Shown: piece by piece, positions 11,073-21,636 of the stretch
Layout of the letters: each line of letters starts with the position of its first letter
Position numbering within the stretch: the first letter of the stretch is position 1
NCBI RefSeq assembly: GCF_030063305.1
Contig: NZ_JASISV010000004.1
Coordinates: forward strand, 245,237 to 309,236
Direction: 5' to 3'
DNA: 64,000 bases
Source of the DNA: Salinibacterium sp. G-O1
GTDB lineage: Bacteria > Actinomycetota > Actinomycetes > Actinomycetales > Microbacteriaceae
Notes under the pieces: model-generated
What the model was told of the DNA's origin: nothing
Database searches by the model: none
What the model saw: the letters and a program-made list of their open reading frames with translations, nothing else
Program-made: the position numbers and the translations under genes

Positions 11073-12886
11073 CAGTATTTTCTTTCCATTGGCGGGTAGT
11101 TGGTGATGACAACCGGCTTCCAGTCGAGGCGGATGTGCTCGCCAGCGTCTGCAGATTCGGGGTCACCGACGCGGTACGCCATCGTGTGCACCAGGAAGTT
11201 CTCGTCGTCACGCTTCGGGAAGTCCTCGCGCATGTGACCACCGCGTGACTCGTGGCGTGATCGTGCCGAGTACACCAGCACCTCGGCGAGGTCGAGCAGG
11301 AATCCCAGTTCGATCGCCTCGAGAAGGTCGGTGTTGAAACGCTTCCCCTTGTCCTGGATCTGAATGTTCTTGTACCTGGCACGCAGCGTCTCGATGAGAT
11401 CGGTGACCTCTTTGAGGCTCTCCTCGGTGCGGAAGATCTGAGCGTTACGGTCCATCGAATCCTGGAGCTCTTTGCGGATGACCGCGATGCGCTCAGTTCC
11501 GTTGCCCGACCGCACCATGTCGAGAATCGACTGGATGCCCGCTGTCGGGTTTTCCGGAAGAGGAATGAACTCGGCGGTCTGCACGTACTCGACCGCGTTT
11601 TTGCCGGCGCGCTTGCCGAAGACGTTGATGTCGAGCAGCGAGTTGGTTCCGAGGCGGTTCGACCCGTGGACCGAGACGCAGGCGCACTCGCCGGCCGCAT
11701 AGAGCCCGGGCACGACGTCGGTGTTATTTCGCAGCACCTCGGCCATCACGTTGGTGGGGATACCACCCATCGCGTAATGCGCCGTCGGGAGCACGGGTAC
11801 CGGCTCGGTGTACGGCTCGACGCCGAGGTACGTGCGTGCAAATTCGGTGATATCCGGCAGCTTCTCGTCGATGACGGCTGGCTCCAGATGGGTGATGTCG
11901 AGGTACAGGTAGTCCTTGTTGGGGCCTGCACCGCGACCTTCACGAATCTCGAGCGCCATCGACCGCGCAACGATGTCGCGAGGTGCGAGGTCTTTCAGGG
12001 TCGGGGTGTAGCGCTCCATGAAGCGCTCGCCCTCCGCGTTTCTGAGGATGGCGCCCTCGCCTCGGGCGGCCTCAGAGAGCAGGATGCCCAGGCCAGCGAG
12101 GCCGGTCGGGTGGAACTGGAAGAACTCCATGTCCTCGAGCGGCAGACCCTTGCGCCAGATGATCCCGACGCCGTCACCCGTGAGGGTGTGTGCGTTCGAG
12201 GTGGTCTTGAAGATCTTGCCGAAGCCGCCGGTCGCGAAAATGATCGCCTTGGCCTGGAAGACGTGCAGGTCGCCGGTGGCGAGCTCGTAGGCGACGACGC
12301 CGGACGGCTGTTCTACGCCATCCACCTCGGTCATCACCATGTCGAGCACGTAGAACTCGTTGAAGAAGTTGATGCCGAGCCTGACGCAGTTCTGATACAG
12401 GGTCTGCAGAATCATGTGGCCGGTGCGGTCGGCGGCGTAGCAGGCACGACGTACCGGCGCCTTGCCGTGCTCGCGGGTGTGGCCGCCGAAACGACGCTGG
12501 TCGATCTTGCCGTCGGGAGTGCGGTTGAAGGGCAGACCCATGTTTTCGAGGTCGATGACCGCGTCGATGGCCTCTTTCGCCAGGATCTCGGCGGCATCCT
12601 GATCGACCAGGTAGTCACCACCCTTGACGGTGTCGTAGGTGTGCCATTCCCAGTTGTCTTCTTCGACATTGGCCAGAGCTGCGGCCATGCCGCCCTGCGC
12701 CGCGCCCGTGTGGGATCGGGTCGGGTAGAGCTTCGAGATGACCGCGGTGCGGGCACCGGGACCGGCCTCGATGGCCGCGCGCATGCCGGCGCCGCCGGCG
12801 CCCACGATCACGATGTCGAACTGGTGGTAGTGAACTCCGTCGACTATGGCGCCGTCTTCGACCATGCCGTTCTCAACACCGGTCAC
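11072..12886 (-). CDS. sdhA: Succinate dehydrogenase flavoprotein subunit
   Basis: Catalytic subunit oxidising succinate to fumarate, 604 aa. [18 protein letters not shown] is the FAD dinucleotide fold, SHTGAAQGG contains the His that binds FAD covalently, [10 protein letters not shown] and HPTGLAGLG are the fumarate reductase/SDH active-site blocks, and [18 protein letters not shown] binds FAD at the C-terminal side. The GTG at 12886 directly follows the sdhD stop. An ATG at 12865 is a possible alternative start that would remove seven residues. Confidence 0.97.
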   Translation of the reverse strand: MTGVENGMVEDGAIVDGVHYHQFDIVIVGAGGAGMRAAIEAGPGARTAVISKLYPTRSHTGAAQGGMAAALANVEEDNWEWHTYDTVKGGDYLVDQDAAEILAKEAIDAVIDLENMGLPFNRTPDGKIDQRRFGGHTREHGKAPVRRACYAADRTGHMILQTLYQNCVRLGINFFNEFYVLDMVMTEVDGVEQPSGVVAYELATGDLHVFQAKAIIFATGGFGKIFKTTSNAHTLTGDGVGIIWRKGLPLEDMEFFQFHPTGLAGLGILLSEAARGEGAILRNAEGERFMERYTPTLKDLAPRDIVARSMALEIREGRGAGPNKDYLYLDITHLEPAVIDEKLPDITEFARTYLGVEPYTEPVPVLPTAHYAMGGIPTNVMAEVLRNNTDVVPGLYAAGECACVSVHGSNRLGTNSLLDINVFGKRAGKNAVEYVQTAEFIPLPENPTAGIQSILDMVRSGNGTERIAVIRKELQDSMDRNAQIFRTEESLKEVTDLIETLRARYKNIQIQDKGKRFNTDLLEAIELGFLLDLAEVLVYSARSRHESRGGHMREDFPKRDDENFLVHTMAYRVGDPESADAGEHIRLDWKPVVITNYPPMERKY

Positions 12887-13336
12887 TTAGCGCACCGGGC
12901 AGAAGCTGGGCAGCAAGTCAGCAGGCGAGGCTGCAGGGCACGGGTCGAACGTGAAGATAACAAGGGTCCCCAAGATGATTAGAACTGCGGTTGAAGCGGC
13001 GACTGCGCTCAGCAGCACAGTGCGCACGAGCTTGTTGGTGGCGTAGTCGTTGATGAGGGTGCGCATCCCGTTGCCGCCGTGGATGAGCGCAAGCCAGAGC
13101 AGCAGCGTGTCCCAGACGATCCAGAACGGGTCTGCCCACTTTCCGGCAACGAAAGCGAAGTCGATTGCCTTCACTCCCTCGCCGGCAACGAGGTTGACGA
13201 AGAGGTGGCCGAAGATCAGCACGACGAGAACCACACCGCTCGCGCGCATGTAGATCCAGCCCCACTTCTCCCAGTTCACGCCGCGACGGGGGCGGCGAAC
13301 GGGGGCCGGGGTGCGAGGTGCGTCGATGGTGGTCAT
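12887..13336 (-). CDS. sdhD: Succinate dehydrogenase hydrophobic membrane anchor subunit
   Basis: Membrane anchor of complex II, 149 aa, with three transmembrane segments near residues 30-50, 65-90 and 105-125. The haem-ligand-type His occurs in LIFGHLFVNL and a second His in LALIHGGNGMRTLINDY, a pattern seen in actinobacterial SdhD. The ATG at 13336 overlaps the sdhC stop by 4 bp (ATGA). The frame is open further upstream to 13669 but that stretch lies inside sdhC. Confidence 0.93.
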   Translation of the reverse strand: MTTIDAPRTPAPVRRPRRGVNWEKWGWIYMRASGVVLVVLIFGHLFVNLVAGEGVKAIDFAFVAGKWADPFWIVWDTLLLWLALIHGGNGMRTLINDYATNKLVRTVLLSAVAASTAVLIILGTLVIFTFDPCPAASPADLLPSFCPVR

Positions 13337-13776
13337 TCGCCGCCTCCGAAGATGTGCATGAGCTGTCGCGGAACGAAGCCGATCATAAGCACGGCCCACA
13401 ATCCGAGAACGATGTAGAACATCAGTTTCTGGTGCTTCGTGCCGACGCTCCAGAAATCGATCAGGATGATGCGCAGCCCGTTGAGGGCGTGCAGGCCGAT
13501 CGCCGCCACGAGGGCAATCTCGCCGAGGCCCATGAGGGGCGTCTTGTACTGGTTGATCACCGCGTTGTACGCCTCGGGGCTGACCCGCACGAGGGCGGTG
13601 TCGAGGATGTGAACGAGAAGGAAGAAGTAGATGGCGACACCGGTGATGCGATGCATCACCCACGACCACATGCCTTCGTTTCCTCGATACAGCGTCCCAG
13701 CCGGCCGTTTGGGCATGGCGATGGTGGACGAAGCAGGCGTGTCGCCTGCCAGGGTACCGGCCGACTTATCGGACAC
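13333..13776 (-). CDS. sdhC: Succinate dehydrogenase cytochrome b556 subunit
   Basis: First gene of the sdhCDAB operon, 147 aa with three spans. YRGNEGMWSWVMHRITGVA is the conserved S-x3-R-x-T/S-G quinone-site block and FLLVHILDTALV carries the haem His. I choose the GTG at 13776: AAGGAGG lies 7 nt upstream, whereas a TTG at 13782 would crowd the ribosome binding site. A DtxR/IdeR-like box lies 97 bp upstream and a TAGACT -10 candidate between them. Confidence 0.95.
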   Translation of the reverse strand: MSDKSAGTLAGDTPASSTIAMPKRPAGTLYRGNEGMWSWVMHRITGVAIYFFLLVHILDTALVRVSPEAYNAVINQYKTPLMGLGEIALVAAIGLHALNGLRIILIDFWSVGTKHQKLMFYIVLGLWAVLMIGFVPRQLMHIFGGGE

Positions 13777-13847
13777 GATCAACCCTCCTTGCGGATATCA
13801 GGCCATCGATGCAGTGGCCGACGAATGTCCGGTTGACGGACCTAATC

Positions 13848-13853
13848 AGTCTA
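13848..13853 (-). promoter_or_regulatory. Candidate -10 box of the sdhCDAB promoter
   Basis: Minus-strand TAGACT matches TANNNT, about 70 bp before the sdhC start and 19 bp after the DtxR-like box. No clear -35 hexamer was seen; the -35 region would overlap the edge of the box. Confidence 0.4.
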
Positions 13854-13872
13854 TTCCGACGAAAGCATGAGC

Positions 13873-13891
13873 GTTGGTTAGGCCCACCTAA
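13873..13891. promoter_or_regulatory. DtxR/IdeR-like iron box upstream of sdhC
   Basis: The 19 bp GTTGGTTAGGCCCACCTAA agree at 15 of 19 positions with the DtxR/IdeR consensus TTAGGTTAGSCTAACCTAA. The inner GGTTAGGC and the ACCTAA arm are both intact. The box lies between the sdh start and the end of the glycosyltransferase gene, so sdh is the only gene it can plausibly serve. Iron control of succinate dehydrogenase is known in corynebacteria; here it is an inference from the motif. Confidence 0.5.
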
Positions 13892-13933
13892 TTTTGGAGC
13901 CCACGGTGCGAAATCGAAACAACCCGAGTCCTT

Positions 13934-15085
13934 TCAGCGGCCGCTGGGAGCGACCTGCCGGGCAATGGGAGCGGCGCGACCGGCAATTGCGCGAGCGTAA
14001 TGTTCGAGGAGTTCGGTGCAGATCGAGTGCCAGTCGCGGGGGAGTACGGCGCGCCTGCCCGCCTCTCCCATGCGCGACCTGAGCGCGGCATCCGCTGCCA
14101 GTGCCGTCACGCGCGCGCGGAGATCCGAGTCGTTTGACGGCTCATACAGGAAGCCGTTCACCCCGTGATCGACAAGATCGATCGGCCCGCCGGCGCGCGG
14201 AGCCACCACGGGGATGCCACTCGCGTGCGCCTCCTGAATGGTCTGGCCGAAGGTCTCCTCGGTTCCGGTGTGAAGGAACAGGTCGAAGCTGCCGAACGCA
14301 GCGGCAAGGTCGGCACCGGTGAGTTTTCCGAGCCAGCTGACGGGCATCCCTGCCAGTTGCCTCCTGACATTGGCTGCGGAGGGACCGTCGCCCACGATGG
14401 CGAACCTGACCCCGGCGACCCCCCGGAGCGCGGCGATTCGCTCCACCTGTTTCTCGGGGGCAATGCGCCCGACGTACCCGACGACGACCTCCCCGTTGGG
14501 CGAGATCTGTTCGCGGAGCGCTGCGGCGGCAGGGCTCGACCGGTTTCGTGGGTGGTAGGTCATCAGGTCGACCCCGCGGCCCCAGCGCGCGAGGTGACGG
14601 ATTCTCGCTGCCTCAAGGTCGGACATGGAGGCGCTCGACGGCACGAGCGTGACATCGGCCCCGTCGTGAATCCAGCGAACCACGCGCCAGGCGAATCTGG
14701 TGGCGGCACCGAGGTGGTTGCGCCGGGCGTATCCGGCAACGTCGGTCTGGAAGATGGCAACCGACGGCACTCCCAGGCGTCCGCCCGCCGCGATCGCCTG
14801 CGCGCCCAGAAGAAAGGGGGATGCCGCGTGGATCACGTCGGGCGAGAAGTCCGTGATGAGCCGCTGCACCTGCGGGTTCGGCAGCCCAACCGGAAACTGG
14901 CGGTATGCGATCGCGGGCACGGAAAAAACGGGGAAGCCCGCGTAGCTCTCGGGCGCGCCCGCCGCCGGCACGATCACGATCGCCTCGTGGCCCTCGCGCC
15001 GCAGGTGGTCCAGCACCTGCCTGACGCTGGTGGTGACGCCGTTGACCGTGGGGAGAAAGCTCTCGCTGACCACTGCTACCCGCAT
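13934..15085 (-). CDS. GT4 glycosyltransferase, MgtA/PimB-like alpha-mannosyltransferase
   Basis: Cytoplasmic or membrane-associated retaining glycosyltransferase of 383 aa. The N-terminus MRVAVVSESFLPTVNGVTTS and IFQTDVAGYARR closely resemble GDP-mannose-dependent alpha-mannosyltransferases such as mycobacterial MgtA, which adds mannose to glycolipid anchors of lipomannan. GYVGRIAPEKQVERI binds the nucleotide sugar, and HTGTEETFGQTIQEAHASG carries the E-x7-E motif. The ATG at 15085 has GGAG 5 nt upstream. It diverges from mannose-1-phosphate guanylyltransferase, which makes GDP-mannose, supporting that donor. Confidence 0.87.
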   Translation of the reverse strand: MRVAVVSESFLPTVNGVTTSVRQVLDHLRREGHEAIVIVPAAGAPESYAGFPVFSVPAIAYRQFPVGLPNPQVQRLITDFSPDVIHAASPFLLGAQAIAAGGRLGVPSVAIFQTDVAGYARRNHLGAATRFAWRVVRWIHDGADVTLVPSSASMSDLEAARIRHLARWGRGVDLMTYHPRNRSSPAAAALREQISPNGEVVVGYVGRIAPEKQVERIAALRGVAGVRFAIVGDGPSAANVRRQLAGMPVSWLGKLTGADLAAAFGSFDLFLHTGTEETFGQTIQEAHASGIPVVAPRAGGPIDLVDHGVNGFLYEPSNDSDLRARVTALAADAALRSRMGEAGRRAVLPRDWHSICTELLEHYARAIAGRAAPIARQVAPSGR

Positions 15086-15159
15086 GCCGACTCCGCTCGA
15101 TCGCCGTGATCCGACGCTAAGCAGGCAAGGTGTCCGCGGAGTGAATGCCGCATTAAGCC

Positions 15160-15165
15160 TATGGT
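15160..15165 (+). promoter_or_regulatory. Leaderless -10 box for mannose-1-phosphate guanylyltransferase
   Basis: TATGGT, 6-nt spacer, then ATG at 15172. No Shine-Dalgarno precedes the gene. Confidence 0.55.
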
Positions 15166-15171
15166 TGGGGC

Positions 15172-16290
15172 ATGGAAAACCCCTCGGCGTTCGACGACTT
15201 TTACAGTGTGATTCCCGCGGGCGGCATCGGCTCCCGGCTGTGGCCACTGTCTCGTGCCGACGCCCCAAAGTTTTTGCACGACCTCACCGGGTCTGGCAAG
15301 ACGCTGCTCCGAGACACCTGGGACCGGCTCGAGCCGCTGTCGGGCGCCGACCGCACCATGGTGGTGACCGGCCGCGCCCACCGGGCGGCCGTCGAAGAGC
15401 AGCTGCCGCACCTCCTCGACCGGAACGTAGTTCTCGAGAGCGAGCCCAAAGACTCCTCAGCGGCGATCGGACTCGCTGCGGCGATCCTCATGAACCGTGA
15501 ACCTGACGTGATTGTGGGTTCATTCGCGGCCGACCACGTGATCAAAGACATCCGCTCATTCCGACGCGCTGTGGCTGAGGGCATCGCCGCAGCCCGTGCC
15601 GGCTACATCGCCACGATCGGCATCACCCCGACCGATGCTGCGATCGGCTTCGGCTACATCCAGTGCGGTGAGGCGCTCTCCATCGAGGGCGCCCCGAACG
15701 CGGTGACCGTCGAGTCCTTCGTCGAGAAACCCGACCTTGCGACCGCCGAGCGATACCTGGCCGACGGCGACCACCTGTGGAACGGCGGAATGTTCATCGC
15801 GCGCGCTGATGTGTTGCTCGCGCAGCTGGGTGAGTCACAGCCGGAACTTCTCGCCGGGCTCACCGAACTCGCCGAGGCGTGGGATACCCCGCAGCGTGGC
15901 GCCGTCGTCGACAAGATCTGGCCGGGATTGATGAAGGTCGCGATCGACTACACCGTGGCCGAGCCCGCCGCGGCGGCAGGCAAGCTGGTCGTCATCCCCG
16001 GCGCCTTTGACTGGGATGACGTCGGCGACTTCGCCTCGATCGCCAAACTGCACTCCGGCGGCCGCAAGTCTGACCTCGCAATCCTCGGTGAGAACGCGCG
16101 GGTGCTCGCCGACGCCTCCACTGGCGTGGTAATCAGTCAGACCGGTCGCCTCATCTCGCTGATCGGTGTCACAGACATCGTGGTGGTGGACACACCGGAT
16201 GCCCTGCTGGTGACCACGACGGCCAACGCCCAGCGCGTGAAGTCGGTCGTCGACGCGCTCAAATTGTCTGGCCGCAACGACGTTCTCTAG
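15172..16290 (+). CDS. manC: Mannose-1-phosphate guanylyltransferase
   Basis: Makes GDP-mannose from mannose-1-phosphate and GTP, 372 aa. PAGGIGSRLWPLSRADAPKF is the nucleotide-binding signature with its Arg and Lys; VESFVEKPDLATAERYL and LWNGGMFIARADVL are the sugar-phosphate-binding blocks. It is the short form without the C-terminal cupin isomerase domain of bifunctional enzymes. GDP-mannose would feed the divergent mannosyltransferase and the two GDP-mannose dehydratase-like enzymes at 61.5-63.5 kb. Confidence 0.93.
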   Translation: MENPSAFDDFYSVIPAGGIGSRLWPLSRADAPKFLHDLTGSGKTLLRDTWDRLEPLSGADRTMVVTGRAHRAAVEEQLPHLLDRNVVLESEPKDSSAAIGLAAAILMNREPDVIVGSFAADHVIKDIRSFRRAVAEGIAAARAGYIATIGITPTDAAIGFGYIQCGEALSIEGAPNAVTVESFVEKPDLATAERYLADGDHLWNGGMFIARADVLLAQLGESQPELLAGLTELAEAWDTPQRGAVVDKIWPGLMKVAIDYTVAEPAAAAGKLVVIPGAFDWDDVGDFASIAKLHSGGRKSDLAILGENARVLADASTGVVISQTGRLISLIGVTDIVVVDTPDALLVTTTANAQRVKSVVDALKLSGRNDVL

Positions 16291-16368
16291 CCTCACCAGG
16301 ACGGTCGGTGCGCTAGCGTCGTTTGCAGTTGATCGCCGTCCCGGCGGTCAGTTCAAAGGAGCCGACTC

Positions 16369-17439
16369 ATGTCGAAGTCACCAGCTGTGCGCGTCGGCGC
16401 ACTCGTCTCAGTTGCGGTGCTGCTGCTGGCCGGATGTGCCGCGGCTCCAGACAAGAACACCGACGACGGCGGCGGCGAGCAGTCCTGCGCGCGGATGGTC
16501 ACCAACTCGGGTGGTCTCGACGACCGTTCGTTCAACGACGCCAGCTGGAAGGGCATGCAGGATGCCGCGGATGAGTTCGGCATCAACGTCGATGTGCTCG
16601 TCTCGACCTCTGAGACCGACCTCGCCCCCAACGTGCAGCAGGCGGTCGATACCGGGTGCGAGTTCATCCTGACCGTCGGCTACGAGCTCACCCCGGCGAC
16701 GATCGAGCAGGCGGCGAGCAACCCTGACGTCAACTTCGCGATCGTCGATGATGTGGCGGATGCGCCCAACATCAAGCCGTTGGTTTTCGACACAGCCCAG
16801 GCCGCCTTCCTCGCCGGATACCTCGCTGCCGGGGTCTCGACCACCGGCAAGGTTGCAACGTTCGGTGGCGGCAACCAGCCTCCCGTCACCCTCTTCATGG
16901 ATGGCTTCGTTGACGGCGTCGCGAAATACAACGAAGTGCACGGCACAGCGGTGATCTCGCTCGGCTGGAACAAGGAGCAGCAGGATGGCGTCTTCACCGG
17001 CGACTTCGAAGACATCAACAAGGGCCTCACCGTCACCCAGGGCCTCATCGACCAGGGTGCCGATGTCATCCTCCCCGTCGCGGGCCAGGTCGGCGAGGGC
17101 GCGGTTCGCGCCGCACTCGACTCGGGCGGCAGAGCATCCATCATCTGGGTTGATACCGACGGATATGACGTGCTTTCGCCCGACTTCCGCCCGGTCATCC
17201 TCACCTCCGTGTTGAAGAACACGGGCGACGCCGTTGTTTCGATCGTGAAGTCGAGCATCGACGGAACCTTCGACAACAGTCCATACATCGGGACGCTCGA
17301 AAACGGGGGAGTCGATATCGCGCCATTCCACGATCTCGAAAGCAAGGTCACCCCTGAATTGATGGACGAGATCGACCAGTTGAGGGCAGCCATCATCTCC
17401 GGGGCCGTTTCGGTGACGAGTCCGAGCACACCCCGCTAG
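16369..17439 (+). CDS. BMP family ABC transporter substrate-binding lipoprotein (copy 1)
   Basis: Surface lipoprotein, 356 aa. The signal peptide ends in the lipobox LLLAGC. The rest is the BMP/PnrA domain: MVTNSGGLDDRSFNDASWKG near the N-terminus, FILTVGYELTP, and a VDTDGYDV block near the C-terminus. Family members bind purine nucleosides, and the downstream ABC and salvage genes fit that. AAAGGAG lies 7 nt before the ATG. It is about half identical by eye to copy 2 next to it, and its C-terminal end is more divergent. It has its own 176-bp gap from copy 2. Confidence 0.93.
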   Translation: MSKSPAVRVGALVSVAVLLLAGCAAAPDKNTDDGGGEQSCARMVTNSGGLDDRSFNDASWKGMQDAADEFGINVDVLVSTSETDLAPNVQQAVDTGCEFILTVGYELTPATIEQAASNPDVNFAIVDDVADAPNIKPLVFDTAQAAFLAGYLAAGVSTTGKVATFGGGNQPPVTLFMDGFVDGVAKYNEVHGTAVISLGWNKEQQDGVFTGDFEDINKGLTVTQGLIDQGADVILPVAGQVGEGAVRAALDSGGRASIIWVDTDGYDVLSPDFRPVILTSVLKNTGDAVVSIVKSSIDGTFDNSPYIGTLENGGVDIAPFHDLESKVTPELMDEIDQLRAAIISGAVSVTSPSTPR

Positions 17440-17615
17440 TACTTCGCGCCGTTCAGGCGCGTTCGCGGCAGATGTCTGGCCGGTTTCCGGGCAGTCGCGG
17501 TTTGGTAACCATTCAGCGTCGTCTCTGGATTCCGCTACTCGCGGGAGCCCGAAATTAGTAGCCTGTACCCACTATGTCCCAGCCCTGATGGTTGGACAGC
17601 ACCTTGGAGGACACC

Positions 17616-18719
17616 TTGAGAATCACCTCACGCGGCCGCGTCGTCAGCGGCATTGCACTGGTCGGAGCGAGCGCAATCGTTCTCGCCGGTTGTGCAGCAG
17701 CACCCGAAACCACAGACGGCGGCAATGCCGCTCCCGAGAACGACTTCCTTCCCTGCATGGTCTCTGACAGCGGCGGATTCGACGACAACTCCTTCAACCA
17801 GCTCGGCTTCGAGGGCCTGAACGAGGCAGCCGACGAGATCGGCGTTACGCCCATCACGGTTCAGTCAGACGCAGAGACCGACTTCGCGCCCAACCTCGAC
17901 GGCCTCGTCGCCCAGGGTTGCAACCTCATCGTGACCGTTGGCTTCGCGCTGTCGGCCGCAACGGTCGAGTCGGCCCTCGCTAACCCGGACGTCGAGTACG
18001 CCATCATCGATGACGCAGCAGACAACGACTTCGATGGCGAGCTCGACGCTCCCAACGTCAAGCCGATCCTCTTCGACACCGCGCAGTCGGCCTTCCTGGT
18101 CGGATACGCCGCTGCAAGCTACTCAAAGTCGGGCATCGTCGCGACGTGGGGCGGCCTGCCGTTCCCGACCGTGTCGATCTTCTCTGATGGATTCGCCCAG
18201 GGTGTCGAGCACTTCAACATGGAGAAGGGCGCGGCCGTCAAGGTCCTCGGCTATGACCCAGCCTCCCCCGAGACCTACACGGTGACCGGTGGATTTGAAG
18301 CGAACGACGTTGCCAAGTCGACGGCGCAAAACTTCATCGACCAGGGTGCTGACGTTCTTCTGCCCGTCGGCGGACCGATCTACCAGAGCGCCGTCGCCGC
18401 CATCGCTGACTCGGGCAAGGACATCGCCCTCCTCGGCGTGGACGCTGACCTCTTCGTCACCGACCCCGACACCGAGGACGTCATCCTGACCTCGATCCTC
18501 AAGGGCATCAAGACCGCGGTGTCTGAGGTTGTCACGGCGGCTGCCGCCGGCGACTTCTCGACCGACGCCTACGTGGGCACGCTCGAGAACGACGGAGTCG
18601 GATACGCACCGTTCCACAACTTCGAGTCGAAGGTCGACCCGGCACTCGCCGGCGAGCTCGACAAGCTGAAGACGGACATCATCGCGGGAACGATCACGGT
18701 GAAGTCGTACCTCAGCTAA
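17616..18719 (+). CDS. BMP family ABC transporter substrate-binding lipoprotein (copy 2)
   Basis: Nucleoside-binding lipoprotein, 367 aa, paralogue of the preceding gene. The lipobox is VLAGC, followed by a short Asp/Asn/Gly-rich linker and the BMP domain (MVSDSGGFDDNSFNQLGFEG). I choose the TTG at 17616 because TTGGAGG ends 5 nt before it and the signal peptide then begins with Leu-Arg-Ile-Thr; an upstream in-frame TTG at 17592 lacks such a site. A strong hairpin follows the stop and separates it from the ABC ATPase. It is probably the main binding protein for that transporter. Confidence 0.93.
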   Translation: MRITSRGRVVSGIALVGASAIVLAGCAAAPETTDGGNAAPENDFLPCMVSDSGGFDDNSFNQLGFEGLNEAADEIGVTPITVQSDAETDFAPNLDGLVAQGCNLIVTVGFALSAATVESALANPDVEYAIIDDAADNDFDGELDAPNVKPILFDTAQSAFLVGYAAASYSKSGIVATWGGLPFPTVSIFSDGFAQGVEHFNMEKGAAVKVLGYDPASPETYTVTGGFEANDVAKSTAQNFIDQGADVLLPVGGPIYQSAVAAIADSGKDIALLGVDADLFVTDPDTEDVILTSILKGIKTAVSEVVTAAAAGDFSTDAYVGTLENDGVGYAPFHNFESKVDPALAGELDKLKTDIIAGTITVKSYLS

Positions 18720-18752
18720 TATCGTCGTAACGAGTTCTCCTCGGAGAATAAG

Positions 18753-18794
18753 GGGCGGGGAGGTCAGCGCTGCTGGCCTCCCCGCCCTCGTTTT
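18753..18794 (+). terminator. Rho-independent terminator (or attenuator) after BMP lipoprotein copy 2
   Basis: A 16-bp stem with one T-G pair (18753-18768 with 18772-18787) and a 3-nt loop, followed by TCGTTTT. Because the same-strand transporter genes follow 45 bp later, it may act as a partial terminator giving more binding protein than transporter. The ATPase gene also has its own -10 box. Confidence 0.85.
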
Positions 18795-18825
18795 ATCCCG
18801 AACGCAGTCAGAGTTGACTGCAGGT

Positions 18826-18831
18826 TAGATT
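18826..18831 (+). promoter_or_regulatory. Leaderless -10 box for the nucleoside ABC ATPase
   Basis: TAGATT, 7-nt spacer, then ATG at 18839. No Shine-Dalgarno. It lies just after the terminator hairpin and suggests a separate transcript for the ATPase-permease-salvage operon. Confidence 0.5.
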
Positions 18832-18838
18832 GGTTGAC

Positions 18839-20352
18839 ATGAAGCTAGAACTTCGCGGAATTACCAAGAGATTCGGTTCGCTGGTCGCCAATGACCACAT
18901 CGATCTCACGGTTGAACCAGGTGAGATCCACTGCCTTCTGGGCGAAAACGGTGCAGGCAAGTCCACGCTCATGAACGTGCTCTACGGTCTGTACCGCGCC
19001 GACGAAGGTCAGATCCTGCTCGGCGATGAGGTTCAGCACTTCGCCGGTCCCGGAGATGCGATGGCCGCAGGCATCGGCATGGTTCATCAGCACTTCATGC
19101 TCATCCCGGTCTTCACAGTCGCCGAAAATGTCATGCTCGGCCATGAGGACACCACCTTCGGCGGCCGCCTCGACCTGGCTGGTGCGCGCGAGAAGGTACG
19201 CGAGATCTCGGCACGGTTCGGATTCCATGTCGATCCGGATGCGCGGATCGAAGACCTGCCTGTCGGCGTGCAGCAGCGGGTGGAGATCATCAAAGCGCTC
19301 TCGCGCGATGCAAAGGTTCTGGTCTTCGACGAGCCGACAGCAGTGCTCACCCCGCAGGAAACCGACGAGCTCATGGCCATCATGCGCCAGCTCAAGGAGT
19401 CGGGCACATCCATTGTTTTCATCACCCACAAGTTGCGCGAGGTGCGCGAGGTCGCAGACCGCATCACGGTCATCCGCCTCGGAAAGGTGGTCGGCGAAGC
19501 ATCGCCCACCGCCACGAACGAGGAACTTGCCTCGCTGATGGTTGGCCGCGCAGTCGACCTGACCGTCGACAAGGGGCCGGCGAAGCTCGGCAAGCCGGCA
19601 CTGGTCGTCGACCGCCTGTCTGTCATCGACCCGAGCAACCAGCTCGTCGTGAACAACGTGAGCTTCGAGGTGCTTGAGGGCGAGGTGCTTGCGATCGCCG
19701 GAGTGCAGGGCAACGGGCAGACCGAGCTCGTCGAGGCGATCCTGGGGCTGCAGCCGAGGGTGACGGGCTCGATCACACTCGATGGCAAGTCCATTCGCGG
19801 TTCGGTCAGAAAGACTCTGGATGCCGGCGTCGGTTTCATACCGGAAGACCGCACCGAAGATGGCCTGGTAGCCGACTTCACCATCGCCGAGAACCTCATG
19901 CTTGACCGCTCCAATAAGGAGCCATTCGTCAAGCGCGGCACCCTCCAGCTGGGCTTCCTCGACGAATTTGCGCGCGAGAAGGTCAAGGAGTTCGACATTC
20001 GCGCCCAGGGAATCACCACCCACGTCGGTCGACTCTCGGGCGGAAACCAGCAGAAGGTTGTGCTCGCCCGCGAACTCAGCCGCGATTTGCGCCTTTTTGT
20101 TGCCGCCCAGCCCACGCGAGGACTCGATGTGGGTTCGATCGAGTTCGTCCACACCCGCATCGTGGAGACACGCGACGCCGGCATCCCCGTGCTGGTGGTC
20201 TCCACCGAACTCGACGAGGTTGTCGCGCTCGCTGACCGCATCGCCGTGATGTATCGAGGATCGATCGTCGGCATCGTGCCCGGTGATACCCCCAGAGAAG
20301 TGCTCGGCCTGATGATGGCCGGGGAAGCACCCAAATCCGTAGAGAGTGCAGC

Positions 20353-20356
<4 letters not shown>
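18839..20356 (+). CDS. Nucleoside ABC transporter ATP-binding protein (two NBDs)
   Basis: 505 aa with two nucleotide-binding domains in tandem, like RbsA/NupA. The first has Walker A GENGAGKST, signature LPVGVQQRVEI and Walker B VLVFDEPTAVL. The second has a degenerate Walker A (GVQGNGQTE), signature LSGGNQQKVVLAREL and a Walker B region reading FVAAQPTRGLDVG, where the usual Asp-Glu is changed. Such asymmetry is normal in this family. With the two permeases and the BMP lipoproteins it should import nucleosides. The next gene overlaps its stop by 4 bp. Confidence 0.95.

Positions 20357-21632
<1,276 letters not shown>

Positions 21633-21636
<4 letters not shown>

Noticed and set aside
11666-12982. 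438-codon plus-strand frame opposite sdhA
   Set aside because: Antisense to a fully conserved flavoprotein subunit.
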